Shown here: positions 43,402 through 51,595 of the stretch, one piece after another
Layout of the letters: each line of letters starts with the position of its first letter
How positions within the stretch are numbered: the first letter of the stretch is position 1
Assembly: GCA_963540965.1 (NCBI GenBank)
Contig: CAUTSA010000002.1
Span: 58,561 to 122,560, forward strand
Reading direction: 5' to 3'
Source: Nanosyncoccus sp963540965
GTDB lineage: Bacteria; Patescibacteriota; Saccharimonadia; Saccharimonadales; Saccharimonadaceae
Length of the DNA: 64,000 nt
Notes under the pieces: generated by a model
Databases searched by the model: none
What the model was told of the DNA's origin: nothing
The model's input: the letters and a program-made list of their open reading frames with translations, nothing else
Program-made: the position numbers and the translations under genes

Positions 43402-43452
43402 ATATCCTCCCTTAAAACACGCCCAAAATGATAAGCTTTTTATTCCTTTCTA

Positions 43453-43461
43453 TGCTAAACT
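43453..43461 (+). promoter_or_regulatory. Extended -10 promoter (TGC TAAACT), leaderless
   Basis: TAAACT 43456-43461 preceded by TGC; 6 nt to the ATG at 43468. Confidence 0.65.
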
Positions 43462-43467
43462 ATAGAT

Positions 43468-46400
43468 ATGATCATTGAAATTCTCCACTTTCTTTTAATG
43501 CCAATTATTTGGCTTCCAATTGTAATTATTTTAGGCATTTTAACCTACCGTAATTACAAGAAAATCAATCAACTAAAAGTTCTTAATGTTGACTCCGTGC
43601 TTCTAATGCTGGAGATTCCAAAAACTAACGACAAACAAGAGCTCTCCGCAGAACAAATGTTTGCCTCACTACACGGTATCCTACGTGACTCTGAATCACT
43701 CAAAGGCTCTGGCGGTGTTCAAGAGCATCTCAGCTTTGAAGTCGTCAGTACTGGCGGCCAAATTCGTTTTTACGTCTGGACTCCAAAGACCTTACAAAGC
43801 TTCGTTGAAGGCCAAATCTATGCTCAATATCCAACCGTTCAAATCTATACCATTGACCACGATTACGTTGATAACCGTGAAAAACATGAAGTAATCTATA
43901 CGGCAGAATTAGGACTCACAGAGAACACCGCTCTCCCTATTAAAACTTTTGAAAGTTTTGAAGTAGATCCCTTGGCTGGTATTACTGGTACTCTCGCAAA
44001 ACTAGACTCCGATCACTCTGAAGAGCTCTGGATCCAAATTCTCACTCGCCCAATCGCTGACTCTTGGCACAAGGATACCGATAACTGGATAAAAGTTATT
44101 AAATCTGGCAAAAATTCTTTCCGCTTCTTCAATATTGATATTACCTGGATTCTGCAGGCTATTTCCGCCCTCTGGACTCCACCCGCTGGTGGTACTGCCT
44201 CTGACACTAAGATCGAACTTTCCGAACGAGCTAAAACCCAGATTAGCGCTGCCGAACAAAAGGCCACTAAGCTTGGATATGAGGTTAAAATCCGTCTAGC
44301 TTATCTTGGTAATAGCGAGATTAACGCCAAACTCAATATGCAGGCCCTTGTCGGTACTTTCAAACAGTTCAATTCCACTAACCTCAACGGTTTCAAACAG
44401 CTTGGCGGAAGCTTCAACAAGGAAGATCTTGATGCCTATAAAATGCGTCAATTTACAAACCCTGGCTTTATCCTCAATATTTCCGAGCTAGCCAGCGTCT
44501 ATCATCTCCCACATACCTCAGTTGAAACACCAAACATTGTCTGGGCTACCTCCAAAACCGCCGAACCACCAGCCAAACTTCCTCTCATTACTGGTATCGC
44601 TAGTACTGATGAGAATATCTCCGCTTTTGGTCTCACCAACTTCCGCGGTATCAATCACCAATTTGGTATGTTAAGAAAAGACCGTTCTAGGCACGTCTAT
44701 ATCATCGGCCAGACTGGTGCTGGTAAATCTGGTCTTCTAGAGCTCTTTGCCCTCTCTGATATCTTCTATAATCAAGGTTACTGTATCATTGACCCACACG
44801 GCGACTTTGCAGTCAATAACCTACGCTTCGTTCCTCAAAATCGTATTAAAGACGTTGTCTATTTTAATCCAGCTGACACTCAATACCCAGTCGCCTTTAA
44901 CCCTCTTGAGCTTTCTGATCCTACCAGAAAACCCAACGTCTGTTCTGAAGTAATTGGCGTACTTAAACGCATGTTCGGCGACTCTTGGGGTCCTCGCCTT
45001 GAGCATATCCTCCGCTATACCTTACTTGCTCTTCTTGACCGCCCTGATTCTACATTACTTGATATTTCACGAATTCTTACCGATAAAGATTTTCGCAAGG
45101 AGACCCTTGAATATTGTACCGACGTAACAGTGCTTCAATTCTGGAAACAAGAGTTTGGACAGTGGAACGAAAAACAGGTCAACGAATCTATCGCTCCAGT
45201 CCTCAATAAGGTAGGCGCCTTCACTGCCAACCCAATCATTCGCAATATTATCGGTCAGCCACGTTCCAGCTTTGATGTTCGCAAGATCATGGATGAAGGT
45301 AAAATCCTTGTCGTTAATCTCTCCAAAGGCTTAATTGGTGAAGATAATGCTGGCATCCTAGGCTCCTTCTTGGTCACCAAAATTCAGCTTGCTGCTATGT
45401 CTCGTTCAGATATTCCAGACGTCTCAAAACGCCGCCCGTTCTATCTATATGTTGACGAGTTTCAGAACTTCGCCACCGATTCATTCTCCGTCATTCTCTC
45501 TGAAGCTCGCAAATATGGCCTAAATCTCACCGTGGCCAACCAGTACATTGCTCAGATGACAGACTCTGTACGTGACGCCGTCTTTGGCAACGTCGGTACC
45601 ACCATCTCCTTCCGTGTTTCCGCCGATGACGCACCAATCCTAGTTAAACAATTTGAGCCAACCTTTGACAGTTCTGATCTAATCCAAATGAATAACCGTC
45701 ACTTTGTGATCTCCATGATTATAAATGGCGAAAAAGCACCAGCCTTCTCTGCAACCACACTTAACATCCCTCAAGCCTCCACAGACAACCTAGATGCAAT
45801 CATTACCAACTCCCGCAATCTCTTCTCTAGAGCTCGCGCCGAGGTCGAGGCTGAGATTCGTGCCACTATCGAACAGAGTGAAAAATACAAGAAAGAACTC
45901 TCCGATTCTGGCCGCCAGTCCCATAAAGAAGATACCACCACGGTTCAAAACACTTCCCCCGCTCAACCTAAGCCTGCCTTCATCAAAGAACCCAGTTATC
46001 AAACCTTTAAGAAAATCTCACCTAATACCGCCACAGGGAAGGACTCAATGACCCTCAAGGATCTAGGTAATGTCCTTAAGCAGATAGACTCCGTTACACC
46101 AATTACCTCTAATGGTGTCAAGTCTGCTACAGAATTAGCTCGTGAACAGGAAAAGATAACGGCTAAAAAGCCCGTGGAGCAGGGAAATACTAATATTAGT
46201 AATTTCAAACACAACCAAAAGAATAAAAAGCCCTTTAATAAGAATAAGAAGAAGCCAAATTTTGAATCAGTACCGCTCACTCCGATCGTCAGCCCATCAC
46301 ACCCCACTGAGACCCCACGTAAAACAAACTTCGCCTCCGACCTTCATGATGGGCATCCCGGCTTTGCAACCAGCCAAAATCTGCCAGGGAAGCATCAATT

Positions 46401-46479
46401 AGGCGAAAATGGTTTTCGTCAGAATCTACAGGGAAGTAACAGTTCCCCAGATAGTGGGTATTTCTCTATCCACCATTAA
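43468..46479 (+). CDS. VirD4/TraG-like type IV secretion ATPase (DUF87/TraM-type)
   Basis: 1003 residues. A membrane helix at about 5-28 is followed by a ~380-residue cytoplasmic domain. The ATPase has Walker A IGQTGAGKSG (about 412-421), IIDPHGDF (about 435), Walker B LYVDEFQNF (about 661) and QYIAQM (about 692). The last ~200 residues are low-complexity and basic (KNKKPFNKNKKKPNF). Such ATPases couple DNA or protein substrates to type IV secretion channels; here no other secretion gene is adjacent, so it may serve DNA transfer, pili or the host interface. Leaderless-type start, own terminator. Confidence 0.85.
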   Translation: MIIEILHFLLMPIIWLPIVIILGILTYRNYKKINQLKVLNVDSVLLMLEIPKTNDKQELSAEQMFASLHGILRDSESLKGSGGVQEHLSFEVVSTGGQIRFYVWTPKTLQSFVEGQIYAQYPTVQIYTIDHDYVDNREKHEVIYTAELGLTENTALPIKTFESFEVDPLAGITGTLAKLDSDHSEELWIQILTRPIADSWHKDTDNWIKVIKSGKNSFRFFNIDITWILQAISALWTPPAGGTASDTKIELSERAKTQISAAEQKATKLGYEVKIRLAYLGNSEINAKLNMQALVGTFKQFNSTNLNGFKQLGGSFNKEDLDAYKMRQFTNPGFILNISELASVYHLPHTSVETPNIVWATSKTAEPPAKLPLITGIASTDENISAFGLTNFRGINHQFGMLRKDRSRHVYIIGQTGAGKSGLLELFALSDIFYNQGYCIIDPHGDFAVNNLRFVPQNRIKDVVYFNPADTQYPVAFNPLELSDPTRKPNVCSEVIGVLKRMFGDSWGPRLEHILRYTLLALLDRPDSTLLDISRILTDKDFRKETLEYCTDVTVLQFWKQEFGQWNEKQVNESIAPVLNKVGAFTANPIIRNIIGQPRSSFDVRKIMDEGKILVVNLSKGLIGEDNAGILGSFLVTKIQLAAMSRSDIPDVSKRRPFYLYVDEFQNFATDSFSVILSEARKYGLNLTVANQYIAQMTDSVRDAVFGNVGTTISFRVSADDAPILVKQFEPTFDSSDLIQMNNRHFVISMIINGEKAPAFSATTLNIPQASTDNLDAIITNSRNLFSRARAEVEAEIRATIEQSEKYKKELSDSGRQSHKEDTTTVQNTSPAQPKPAFIKEPSYQTFKKISPNTATGKDSMTLKDLGNVLKQIDSVTPITSNGVKSATELAREQEKITAKKPVEQGNTNISNFKHNQKNKKPFNKNKKKPNFESVPLTPIVSPSHPTETPRKTNFASDLHDGHPGFATSQNLPGKHQLGENGFRQNLQGSNSSPDSGYFSIHH

Positions 46480-46480
46480 T

Positions 46481-46510
46481 AAAAACCACCCCTCAAGGGG
46501 GTGTTTTTTT
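46481..46510 (+). terminator. Intrinsic terminator
   Basis: CACCCC (46487-46492) / GGGGTG (46498-46503) with a 5-nt loop and seven T; ends the VirD4-like gene. Confidence 0.85.
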
Positions 46511-46547
46511 GTTGTCTCATAACTTTACTTTTGTTTTAAAGAATCAA

Positions 46548-46601
46548 CTCTTCTCTACCTCTGTTAAAAAAAATTAATCATGCTCTTCTCTACCCCTGTT
46601 A
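46548..46601 (+). repeat. Direct repeat, 19 bp, one mismatch
   Basis: CTCTTCTCTACCTCTGTTA (46548-46566) and CTCTTCTCTACCCCTGTTA (46583-46601), 35 bp apart. The core ACCCCTGTTA recurs at 47165 and 51744, and as TCCCCTGTTA at 51709. Confidence 0.7.
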
Positions 46602-47073
46602 TCTACTTATTATCTGCAATTACCCTAACGCCCTTATATTAAACAAGAAAGAGTTATATATATTTATCTATTCCAAACCACTAACATGGCTCCTAGAGTC
46701 TCTCATGGCGTCAAATCCCAGAAGAATAGTAGAAGAGCTTGCTGGAAGACTACATAACATGGGGGATCCCTATATTACGACCCAATTTTTACGCGTGATC
46801 CAATTTTTAATTTATTTTGAACGTATGGTTAATCGTTTTTTGTCCATATTTACAATGTCGTACAATAACTATTTTACGACGCACTAGATCAAGGAACCTG
46901 CCAGACCCATAAAACACATGTATATCTATATACCACCATTAATCCCTACATGACTCTTCAAATATCTATCTCCAGCTAGTCCACCCGCTGACACCCCCTT
47001 AAAATTAAATAAAATCAGCAGGAAAACACTTCATTTTTGATTTTAAAACCTTTGTTAATATATAAATATACCT

Positions 47074-47175
47074 ATGAACTACCGCTCGTATCTATTAGAA
47101 CTCGTGCAATTCTCAGTAATTCCGAAAACCCGGAGAAGAGCTCCGGAATTACTAGCCCAAACCCACCCCTGTTAG
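47074..47175 (+). CDS. Possible leaderless 33-aa peptide
   Basis: ATG 47074 follows TGT TAATAT (47053-47061) and TATAAA (47061-47066), the same arrangement as in front of topA. The peptide is basic in the middle (PKTRRRAPELL). Its 3' half contains mutually exclusive hairpins: GTAATTCCG/CGGAATTAC versus CCGGAG/CTCCGG, spanning 47117-47153. The arrangement resembles a leader peptide with attenuator, yet no gene follows on this strand. Doubtful. Confidence 0.22.
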   Translation: MNYRSYLLELVQFSVIPKTRRRAPELLAQTHPC

Positions 47176-47405
47176 CACCCATTTTTTCACAAATTTCTCT
47201 GTGAAAACTCGTTTTTTGGTCAGATTTCACGAGTTTTTAAGCCAAAATTCACTTTTTCCTCTTTCCCTTGTCTGGACCTTTCCCCATCTCTTTTCGCAAA
47301 GAAGTCAGCCCATCCGTCGGCCAAATCTTAATACCATTTTTTCTATAAAAAACTGCTTTTTGTTTGTTTCCCTATCTCCGAACAAAAACCGAACAATACA
47401 GTAAG

Positions 47406-47435
47406 AAAAAATAAGGCACACTAGGTACCTTATTT
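47406..47435 (-). terminator. Terminator of infB
   Basis: Minus strand AAATAAGG ... CCTTATTT with a 12-nt loop that can pair further (TACC/GTG), then a T-run. Confidence 0.7.
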
Positions 47436-47448
47436 ATCGATTGATCCT

Positions 47449-49224
47449 CTAAAGCTTCTTCTTCCTTAGCTCCCTTGTAAAGAATTTCACACGGTCGCCA
47501 ATCTCGATCACAAGCCTCTTCTCCAGCTTAAAGGCAATACCACCAGTCTCACCGGCTACCAACTCGTTGACCTGCATTTTCTCCTTCTGCACTGAATCCA
47601 CTTCCACCTCGCCAATCAGCTCTTTCTCATGATAGACGCGACCAAGCATTCCTGCATTAACACGACCAGTCAAAACTTCTCCACCAGCAATAATTGCGGT
47701 ACGTTCAGTCCTAAATACCCCTTTAATCTTCATTTCACCAGTCTCTTCCTCGACTACCTCGTCATCAAGCAGTTGTTCCATTGACTGTTTTGCGTCATCA
47801 AGCAACTCGTAAATTACCCGGTAATTACGGATCTCTACGCCATCTCTTGCCGCTAACTTCACAATATTTGTTGGAATATTTACATTGAAGCCATAAATCA
47901 CTGTATTATCCCCCTCAGCCATATAGACGTCATTTTCCGTTACGTCACCTACACCAGAAGACACAATATTTAGAGAAATCTCACCCTTTGTGTCGATCAT
48001 CTTTAATGAGTCCACCACAGAGGTCACTGAACCTAGTACGTCGCCCTTAATAATTACGTTGAAGACTTTTGAGTTATCTGCAGTATTCATCATCCTTAAT
48101 AGATCCGACGAAGTCACATTTGCTGAAGCCGTTTCAGAAGCCTCCGCCTGTGCGTTTAACAAAGCCTGTTTCCTAGCTGTTTTTTCATCTTTTACCTCAA
48201 TAAAGCGATCACCGAAGTTTGGTAACTCCTTAAAACCAGTTACTGTTACTGGTGTTGAAGGCGTAGCTTTTCCCTTTGGTTTTCCTCTAAAGTCCATCAT
48301 TGTACGAATCTTACCATAGACACTACCAGCTACTACAAATTCTCCGGTCTTTAATTCCCCACCAGTTACCAATAAATTAACCACCGACCCCTTACCAATC
48401 TCCATGTGCGATTCAATCACTAGCCCCTCTGCCGGAATTTCCACGTCTGCCTTCAATTCTTCAATATCGGCAGTTAATAGAATCATATCTAATAATTTAT
48501 CCAAGTTATCGCCGCGTTTAGCTGAAATTGGCACCATCGTCACATCCCCTCCCCACTCCTCTGGCTGCAAACCGTGTTGCGCCAAATCAGCCATTGTACG
48601 TGGAATATCCGCTCCCTCACGATCAATCTTATTAATCGCCACAATAATCTTCGCATTTGCGCCCTGCGCAAATTTAATCGCCTCAATTGTCTGTGGCTTC
48701 ACGCCATCATCAGCCGCCACCACAATCACCACAATATCTGTCAGCATTGCCCCGTGTTGGCGAATCGCCGCAAAGGCCTCATGTCCTGGTGTATCCAAGA
48801 AGGTAATCAAACGCTCATCATGTTTTAACTGATAAGCCGAAATATGCTGCGTAATACCGCCAGCCTCCCCCTCTACTGTCTTTTTATGCAGCAAAGAGTC
48901 TAGCAAAGTCGTTTTACCGTGGTCAACGTGACCCATCACAGCCACTACTGGTGGGCGCAAAACCGCCTTCTCTGATAATTCCCTATGAAAATTCGAGGTT
49001 TTTGTCGCAGTATTTTTGCGTTCCAATCTGACATTTTCCAACTTTAATTCATCAATTATTAAACTTGCAGTATCAAAATCTAGGCGTTGATTAATTGTCG
49101 CCATAATTCCCTGCTTAAATAACTCCCCGATTAATGCGGTCACCGAAAGCCCTAACGCCTCCGCTAGTTCATCTACCGTGATTGAGCCTGCGATCTGAAT
49201 GATCTTCTCTTGGGTCTCCGCCAT
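47449..49224 (-). CDS. infB: Translation initiation factor IF-2
   Basis: 591 residues. The short N-terminal part holds one IF2_N domain (VDELAEALGLSVTALIGELFKQ about 18-39). The G domain has GHVDHGKTT (about 97-105), DTPGHEAF (about 143) and NKID (about 199), followed by domains II, III and the C-terminal fMet-tRNA-binding domain. It delivers initiator tRNA to the 30S subunit. The N-terminus is much shorter than in E. coli, as usual for reduced genomes. AAGGAG lies 5 nt before the ATG, and an extended -10 box is about 60 nt upstream. IF-2 matters for leaderless mRNAs, which start on 70S ribosomes. Confidence 0.95.
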   Translation of the reverse strand: MAETQEKIIQIAGSITVDELAEALGLSVTALIGELFKQGIMATINQRLDFDTASLIIDELKLENVRLERKNTATKTSNFHRELSEKAVLRPPVVAVMGHVDHGKTTLLDSLLHKKTVEGEAGGITQHISAYQLKHDERLITFLDTPGHEAFAAIRQHGAMLTDIVVIVVAADDGVKPQTIEAIKFAQGANAKIIVAINKIDREGADIPRTMADLAQHGLQPEEWGGDVTMVPISAKRGDNLDKLLDMILLTADIEELKADVEIPAEGLVIESHMEIGKGSVVNLLVTGGELKTGEFVVAGSVYGKIRTMMDFRGKPKGKATPSTPVTVTGFKELPNFGDRFIEVKDEKTARKQALLNAQAEASETASANVTSSDLLRMMNTADNSKVFNVIIKGDVLGSVTSVVDSLKMIDTKGEISLNIVSSGVGDVTENDVYMAEGDNTVIYGFNVNIPTNIVKLAARDGVEIRNYRVIYELLDDAKQSMEQLLDDEVVEEETGEMKIKGVFRTERTAIIAGGEVLTGRVNAGMLGRVYHEKELIGEVEVDSVQKEKMQVNELVAGETGGIAFKLEKRLVIEIGDRVKFFTRELRKKKL

Positions 49225-49286
49225 TTTTCTCCTTCCCTGTTTTTGCCCATCATAAGAAACAGGCTTAATGCGTAAAAATTACTCTT

Positions 49287-49295
49287 ATTTTACCA
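49287..49295 (-). promoter_or_regulatory. Extended -10 promoter of infB (TGG TAAAAT)
   Basis: Minus strand TAAAAT at 49292-49287 preceded by TGG; leader about 55 nt ending in an SD. Confidence 0.6.
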
Positions 49296-49341
49296 TATTT
49301 ATAGAGAATAAGAAAATGCCAAAGTTTAAAATAAGCTTAAA

Positions 49342-49758
49342 CTAATCTGCATAACCAGCCACGTGTGCAGTTTCCATATTGGCTGCCACTGTTGACTTTG
49401 CATTCTTTGCGATTGAATTAAGTCTTGCCTGTTCAACTTTTAAATCATCGCGCTCTGCTTCGAGATTAGCAATTTGTGCATCCATTGCACTCATTTTATA
49501 ATCATAAGTTGTCACCTTAGACTGTTCAGACACGTAAAATAAGCCAATCATAAATACTTCGATTACTAAAATTGCAATTGCTGAAATTCGCCCAATTCCC
49601 CTCGCCTGATGTCGCACCGTATTGCGATTACGTGAATATCCAGAGCTTACTGCATTCGCAAGGTAACTAGTCCGAGGACGCTCGCTCACATTGCGCATAT
49701 TCATTCCACGTAAATTGCCAAACCCCTGTTGTCGCACAGTTCTCGCTCCACTCTGCAT
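49342..49758 (-). CDS. ftsL: FtsL-like septum protein
   Basis: 138 residues from ATG 49758 (GAGG 7 nt upstream; a TTG at 49785 is rejected because it precedes the SD). A basic cytoplasmic part (~60 residues, Arg/Asn/Gly-rich) is followed by a membrane helix (about 58-80) and a coiled coil (KMSAMDAQIANLEAERDDLKVEQARLNSIAKN). Size, layout and position downstream of rsmH match FtsL, a partner of FtsQ and FtsB/DivIC in the divisome. FtsL is too variable for a sequence-only call, so DivIC-like is an alternative. Confidence 0.65.
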   Translation of the reverse strand: MQSGARTVRQQGFGNLRGMNMRNVSERPRTSYLANAVSSGYSRNRNTVRHQARGIGRISAIAILVIEVFMIGLFYVSEQSKVTTYDYKMSAMDAQIANLEAERDDLKVEQARLNSIAKNAKSTVAANMETAHVAGYAD

Positions 49759-49785
49759 TTGTTTTCCTCGCTTTTTTGTTTTCAA

Positions 49786-49840
49786 AAAAACTCTCGCTAA
49801 AATCTTCTCAGCAAAAATAAAGGTTTTAATTAGAGTTTTT
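49786..49840 (-). promoter_or_regulatory. Possible attenuator in front of ftsL
   Basis: On the minus strand AAAAACTCT (49840-49832) pairs with AGAGTTTTT (49794-49786) across a 37-nt loop, with further T following, directly before the ftsL SD. This would act as a weak terminator or a structure hiding the SD. Confidence 0.35.
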
Positions 49841-49920
49841 AATTGTTGTTATTTTTTTGTTTTGTTTTTTGTTCTTTGTGTCGGAGTGCCTTCGTTTAGC
49901 GAATTTACCCCGTCATAGAC

Positions 49921-50075
49921 CGAAACCCCTTATTAGCCGCACCACCGCATCGCTAATAAGAGCTTTCGGGAAGGTCATATCTTTTTTGTTAAACACTTAT
50001 CCCAGTTGACTTAACAACCGTGTCGGGACGCCGTCGTTTCCGAAAGTTTCCCGATAGCAGACCCCGAAGGGTCTG
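49921..50075 (-). ncRNA. Structured leader between the 21-aa ORF and ftsL
   Basis: Three hairpins read on the minus strand: 50058-50075 (CAGACCC/GGGTCTG with a TTCG loop), 50024-50028/50049-50053 (CGGGA/TCCCG) and a long arm 49921-49937/49952-49968 (CGAAA, four unpaired, TTATTAGC against GCTAATAA, TTTCG) with a 14-nt loop. No ORF covers it. It may be a 5' leader of ftsL or an independent small RNA. Known families not recognised. Confidence 0.45.
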
Positions 50076-50128
50076 AAGTATCCAAAATTAAGGTCTTTAA
50101 GACTTAAGTTTAGATTATTTATTTTTCC

Positions 50129-50194
50129 CTAGCGAAAATTAACTTTGATTTTCTGTGCTCGAGATGAGTTTTTGACAATGATTTGCTTTGGCAT
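50129..50194 (-). CDS. 21-aa basic peptide with a perfect SD
   Basis: AAGGAGG (50205-50199 on the minus strand) lies 4 nt before ATG 50194, the strongest SD in the region. The peptide is basic (MPKQIIVKNSSRAQKIKVNFR would be its whole length), with no cysteine or membrane helix. It sits 78 nt after rsmH and ahead of the structured leader of ftsL, so it is either a small protein of the division operon or a regulatory leader peptide. Confidence 0.45.
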   Translation of the reverse strand: MPKQIIVKNSSRAQKIKVNFR

Positions 50195-50272
50195 ATTGCC
50201 TCCTTTTTATTTTTATTTTTATCATCCCAAAAACCATCGGCCCGTCCCCGTTCAGTCTAGTTTAGTTGTCTA

Positions 50273-51151
50273 CTAAATTTTTCTAGCTGCCCTCAGTTTT
50301 GCGCTTCTAGCCCTTGGATTGATAACTAATTCATCCATGCCCGCAACAATTGGTGTTTTATTCAAAATCTCTAACTCTGATTCCCTTCCCAGTGAACTTA
50401 CCTCTTTAAAGTACTGTTTCACCAGCCTATCTTCTAAGCTATGAAAAGTAATTATCGCAATGCGTCCACCTGGTTTCAGTAATTTCGGAACCAACGGTAA
50501 AGTTTTTTCGATCAAGGTTAATTCTTCATTAACAGCAATTCTGATTGCTTGAAAAACTTTGGTTGCTGGGTGCTTGCCATACCATCCTTTCGGACTTAAG
50601 GCCTCCGCCAGCTCCTTCGTAGTTTTCCATGGCCGGTTATGCACAATTTCTCTCGCATGTTTTCTAGCCAGCCCGGATGATTCTTCCCCATATTGCTCAA
50701 AAATCTCAATTAGCCTTTTTTCTGACCAATGGTTTACAATCGTTTCCGCTGACAAGTCTTGTGTTTGATCCATTCGCATATCCAGCACCCCCTCATGCAT
50801 AAATGAAAAACCTCGCTCTGAATTATCCAGTTGCGGTGAAGATACCCCAAAATCAGCTAAAATCATATCAAAAGTTTTTCCACACTCGATTAAAGACTGC
50901 GCCGCATTATAAAAATCTTCATGCAATAGTTTTATATCAAATTCACCCTCAGGGTACTTCTCTGATAAAACCTTAATTGCATTCTCGTCTCGGTCCACTA
51001 GAACCGAATCTTTATAATTCCGCGTAACCGCCAAAATCTTTCCCGCATGACCTGCATATCCCGCCGTCAAATCTAAATATGATTCACCCGGATTCGGTTG
51101 CAAAGTCTCGAGAACTTCTGATAGTAACACTGGTTTATGAAGCTCTTCCAT
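50273..51151 (-). CDS. rsmH: 16S rRNA m4C1402 methyltransferase RsmH (MraW)
   Basis: 292 residues. The N-terminal HKPVLLSEVLETL and the SAM motif YLDLTAGYAGHAG (about 24-36) are followed by DMILADFGVSSPQLD (about 95-109) and GRIAIITFHSLEDRLVKQYFKE (about 228-249). Typical position at the head of a division and cell-wall cluster, though mraZ is absent here. The ATG follows TGA TATAAT by 6 nt, so the mRNA is leaderless. It is followed by the 21-aa ORF and ftsL. Confidence 0.94.
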   Translation of the reverse strand: MEELHKPVLLSEVLETLQPNPGESYLDLTAGYAGHAGKILAVTRNYKDSVLVDRDENAIKVLSEKYPEGEFDIKLLHEDFYNAAQSLIECGKTFDMILADFGVSSPQLDNSERGFSFMHEGVLDMRMDQTQDLSAETIVNHWSEKRLIEIFEQYGEESSGLARKHAREIVHNRPWKTTKELAEALSPKGWYGKHPATKVFQAIRIAVNEELTLIEKTLPLVPKLLKPGGRIAIITFHSLEDRLVKQYFKEVSSLGRESELEILNKTPIVAGMDELVINPRARSAKLRAARKI

Positions 51152-51157
51152 ACTTCT

Positions 51158-51166
51158 ATTATATCA
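51158..51166 (-). promoter_or_regulatory. Extended -10 promoter of rsmH (TGA TATAAT)
   Basis: Minus strand TATAAT at 51163-51158 preceded by TGA; 6 nt to the ATG. Confidence 0.75.
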
Positions 51167-51479
51167 AAGACTTATATTCTCTGTTATATAGAAGCTCTTT
51201 AGTTTGAGATCGCTCAACTAGAAATTTCAGCGTGTTTGTGTTTGTATGTTTTTTGTTTAAAATTTCTAAACAATAAATGCTGCTATAGTTTTATTCAGTG
51301 CAAAACTGAGTATATGACTATAACCGTTGAGAGACTTATTGTGTAGGTTGTTTGTTGAGTTAATTGGGAGGTGTTTATAGATGTGCTAGTGGTTTTGATG
51401 ACGCGTTTCCTAAACGCGCGCCAAGACTCCTAGTTGACCGACCTCAAACATTTTTTAATGTGCCAAAAAGACCGCTTTT

Positions 51480-51560
51480 TTAACTATTGTTCTTCTTTAC
51501 CAAGCGAATCACTTCGTAATCTTGATTGTCTTCTAAATTCTTTTTCACTTGATTACTCAT
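51480..51560 (-). CDS. Possible 26-aa charged peptide
   Basis: MSNQVKKNLEDN... to the stop at 51480; mixed Lys/Asp/Glu with no SD. A -35/-10 pair (51639-51611) puts the RNA start about 44 nt upstream. A weak AAAAAG/CTTTTT hairpin follows the stop. The promoter favours a transcribed unit, but the peptide itself is not recognised. Confidence 0.3.
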   Translation of the reverse strand: MSNQVKKNLEDNQDYEVIRLVKKNNS

Positions 51561-51595
51561 TGTTTTTAATCTTTTTGTTTGTGGTTTTTGTTTTG

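Larger units (their letters stand above)
46511..47405. other. Gene-poor intergenic region between convergent gene blocks
   Basis: About 900 bp without a convincing gene. It contains the direct repeat at 46548-46601, an ACCCCTGTTA copy at 47165-47174, a possible 33-aa leaderless ORF at 47074, and two inverted repeats: TTTTCACA/TGTGAAAA (47187-47211 region) and the overlapping hairpins at 47120-47153. A 60-aa frame at 46705-46887 has no SD, no promoter and atypical composition. This is where the mostly plus-strand genes to the left meet the minus-strand genes to the right. Confidence 0.55.

Noticed and set aside
46705..46887. 60-aa frame in the gene-free region
   Set aside because: No SD, no -10 box at leaderless distance, composition unlike neighbours, no recognisable feature.
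46511..47405. Replication terminus (dif) where gene blocks converge
   Set aside because: No dif-like 28-mer was recognised and the strand bias does not seem to change here.
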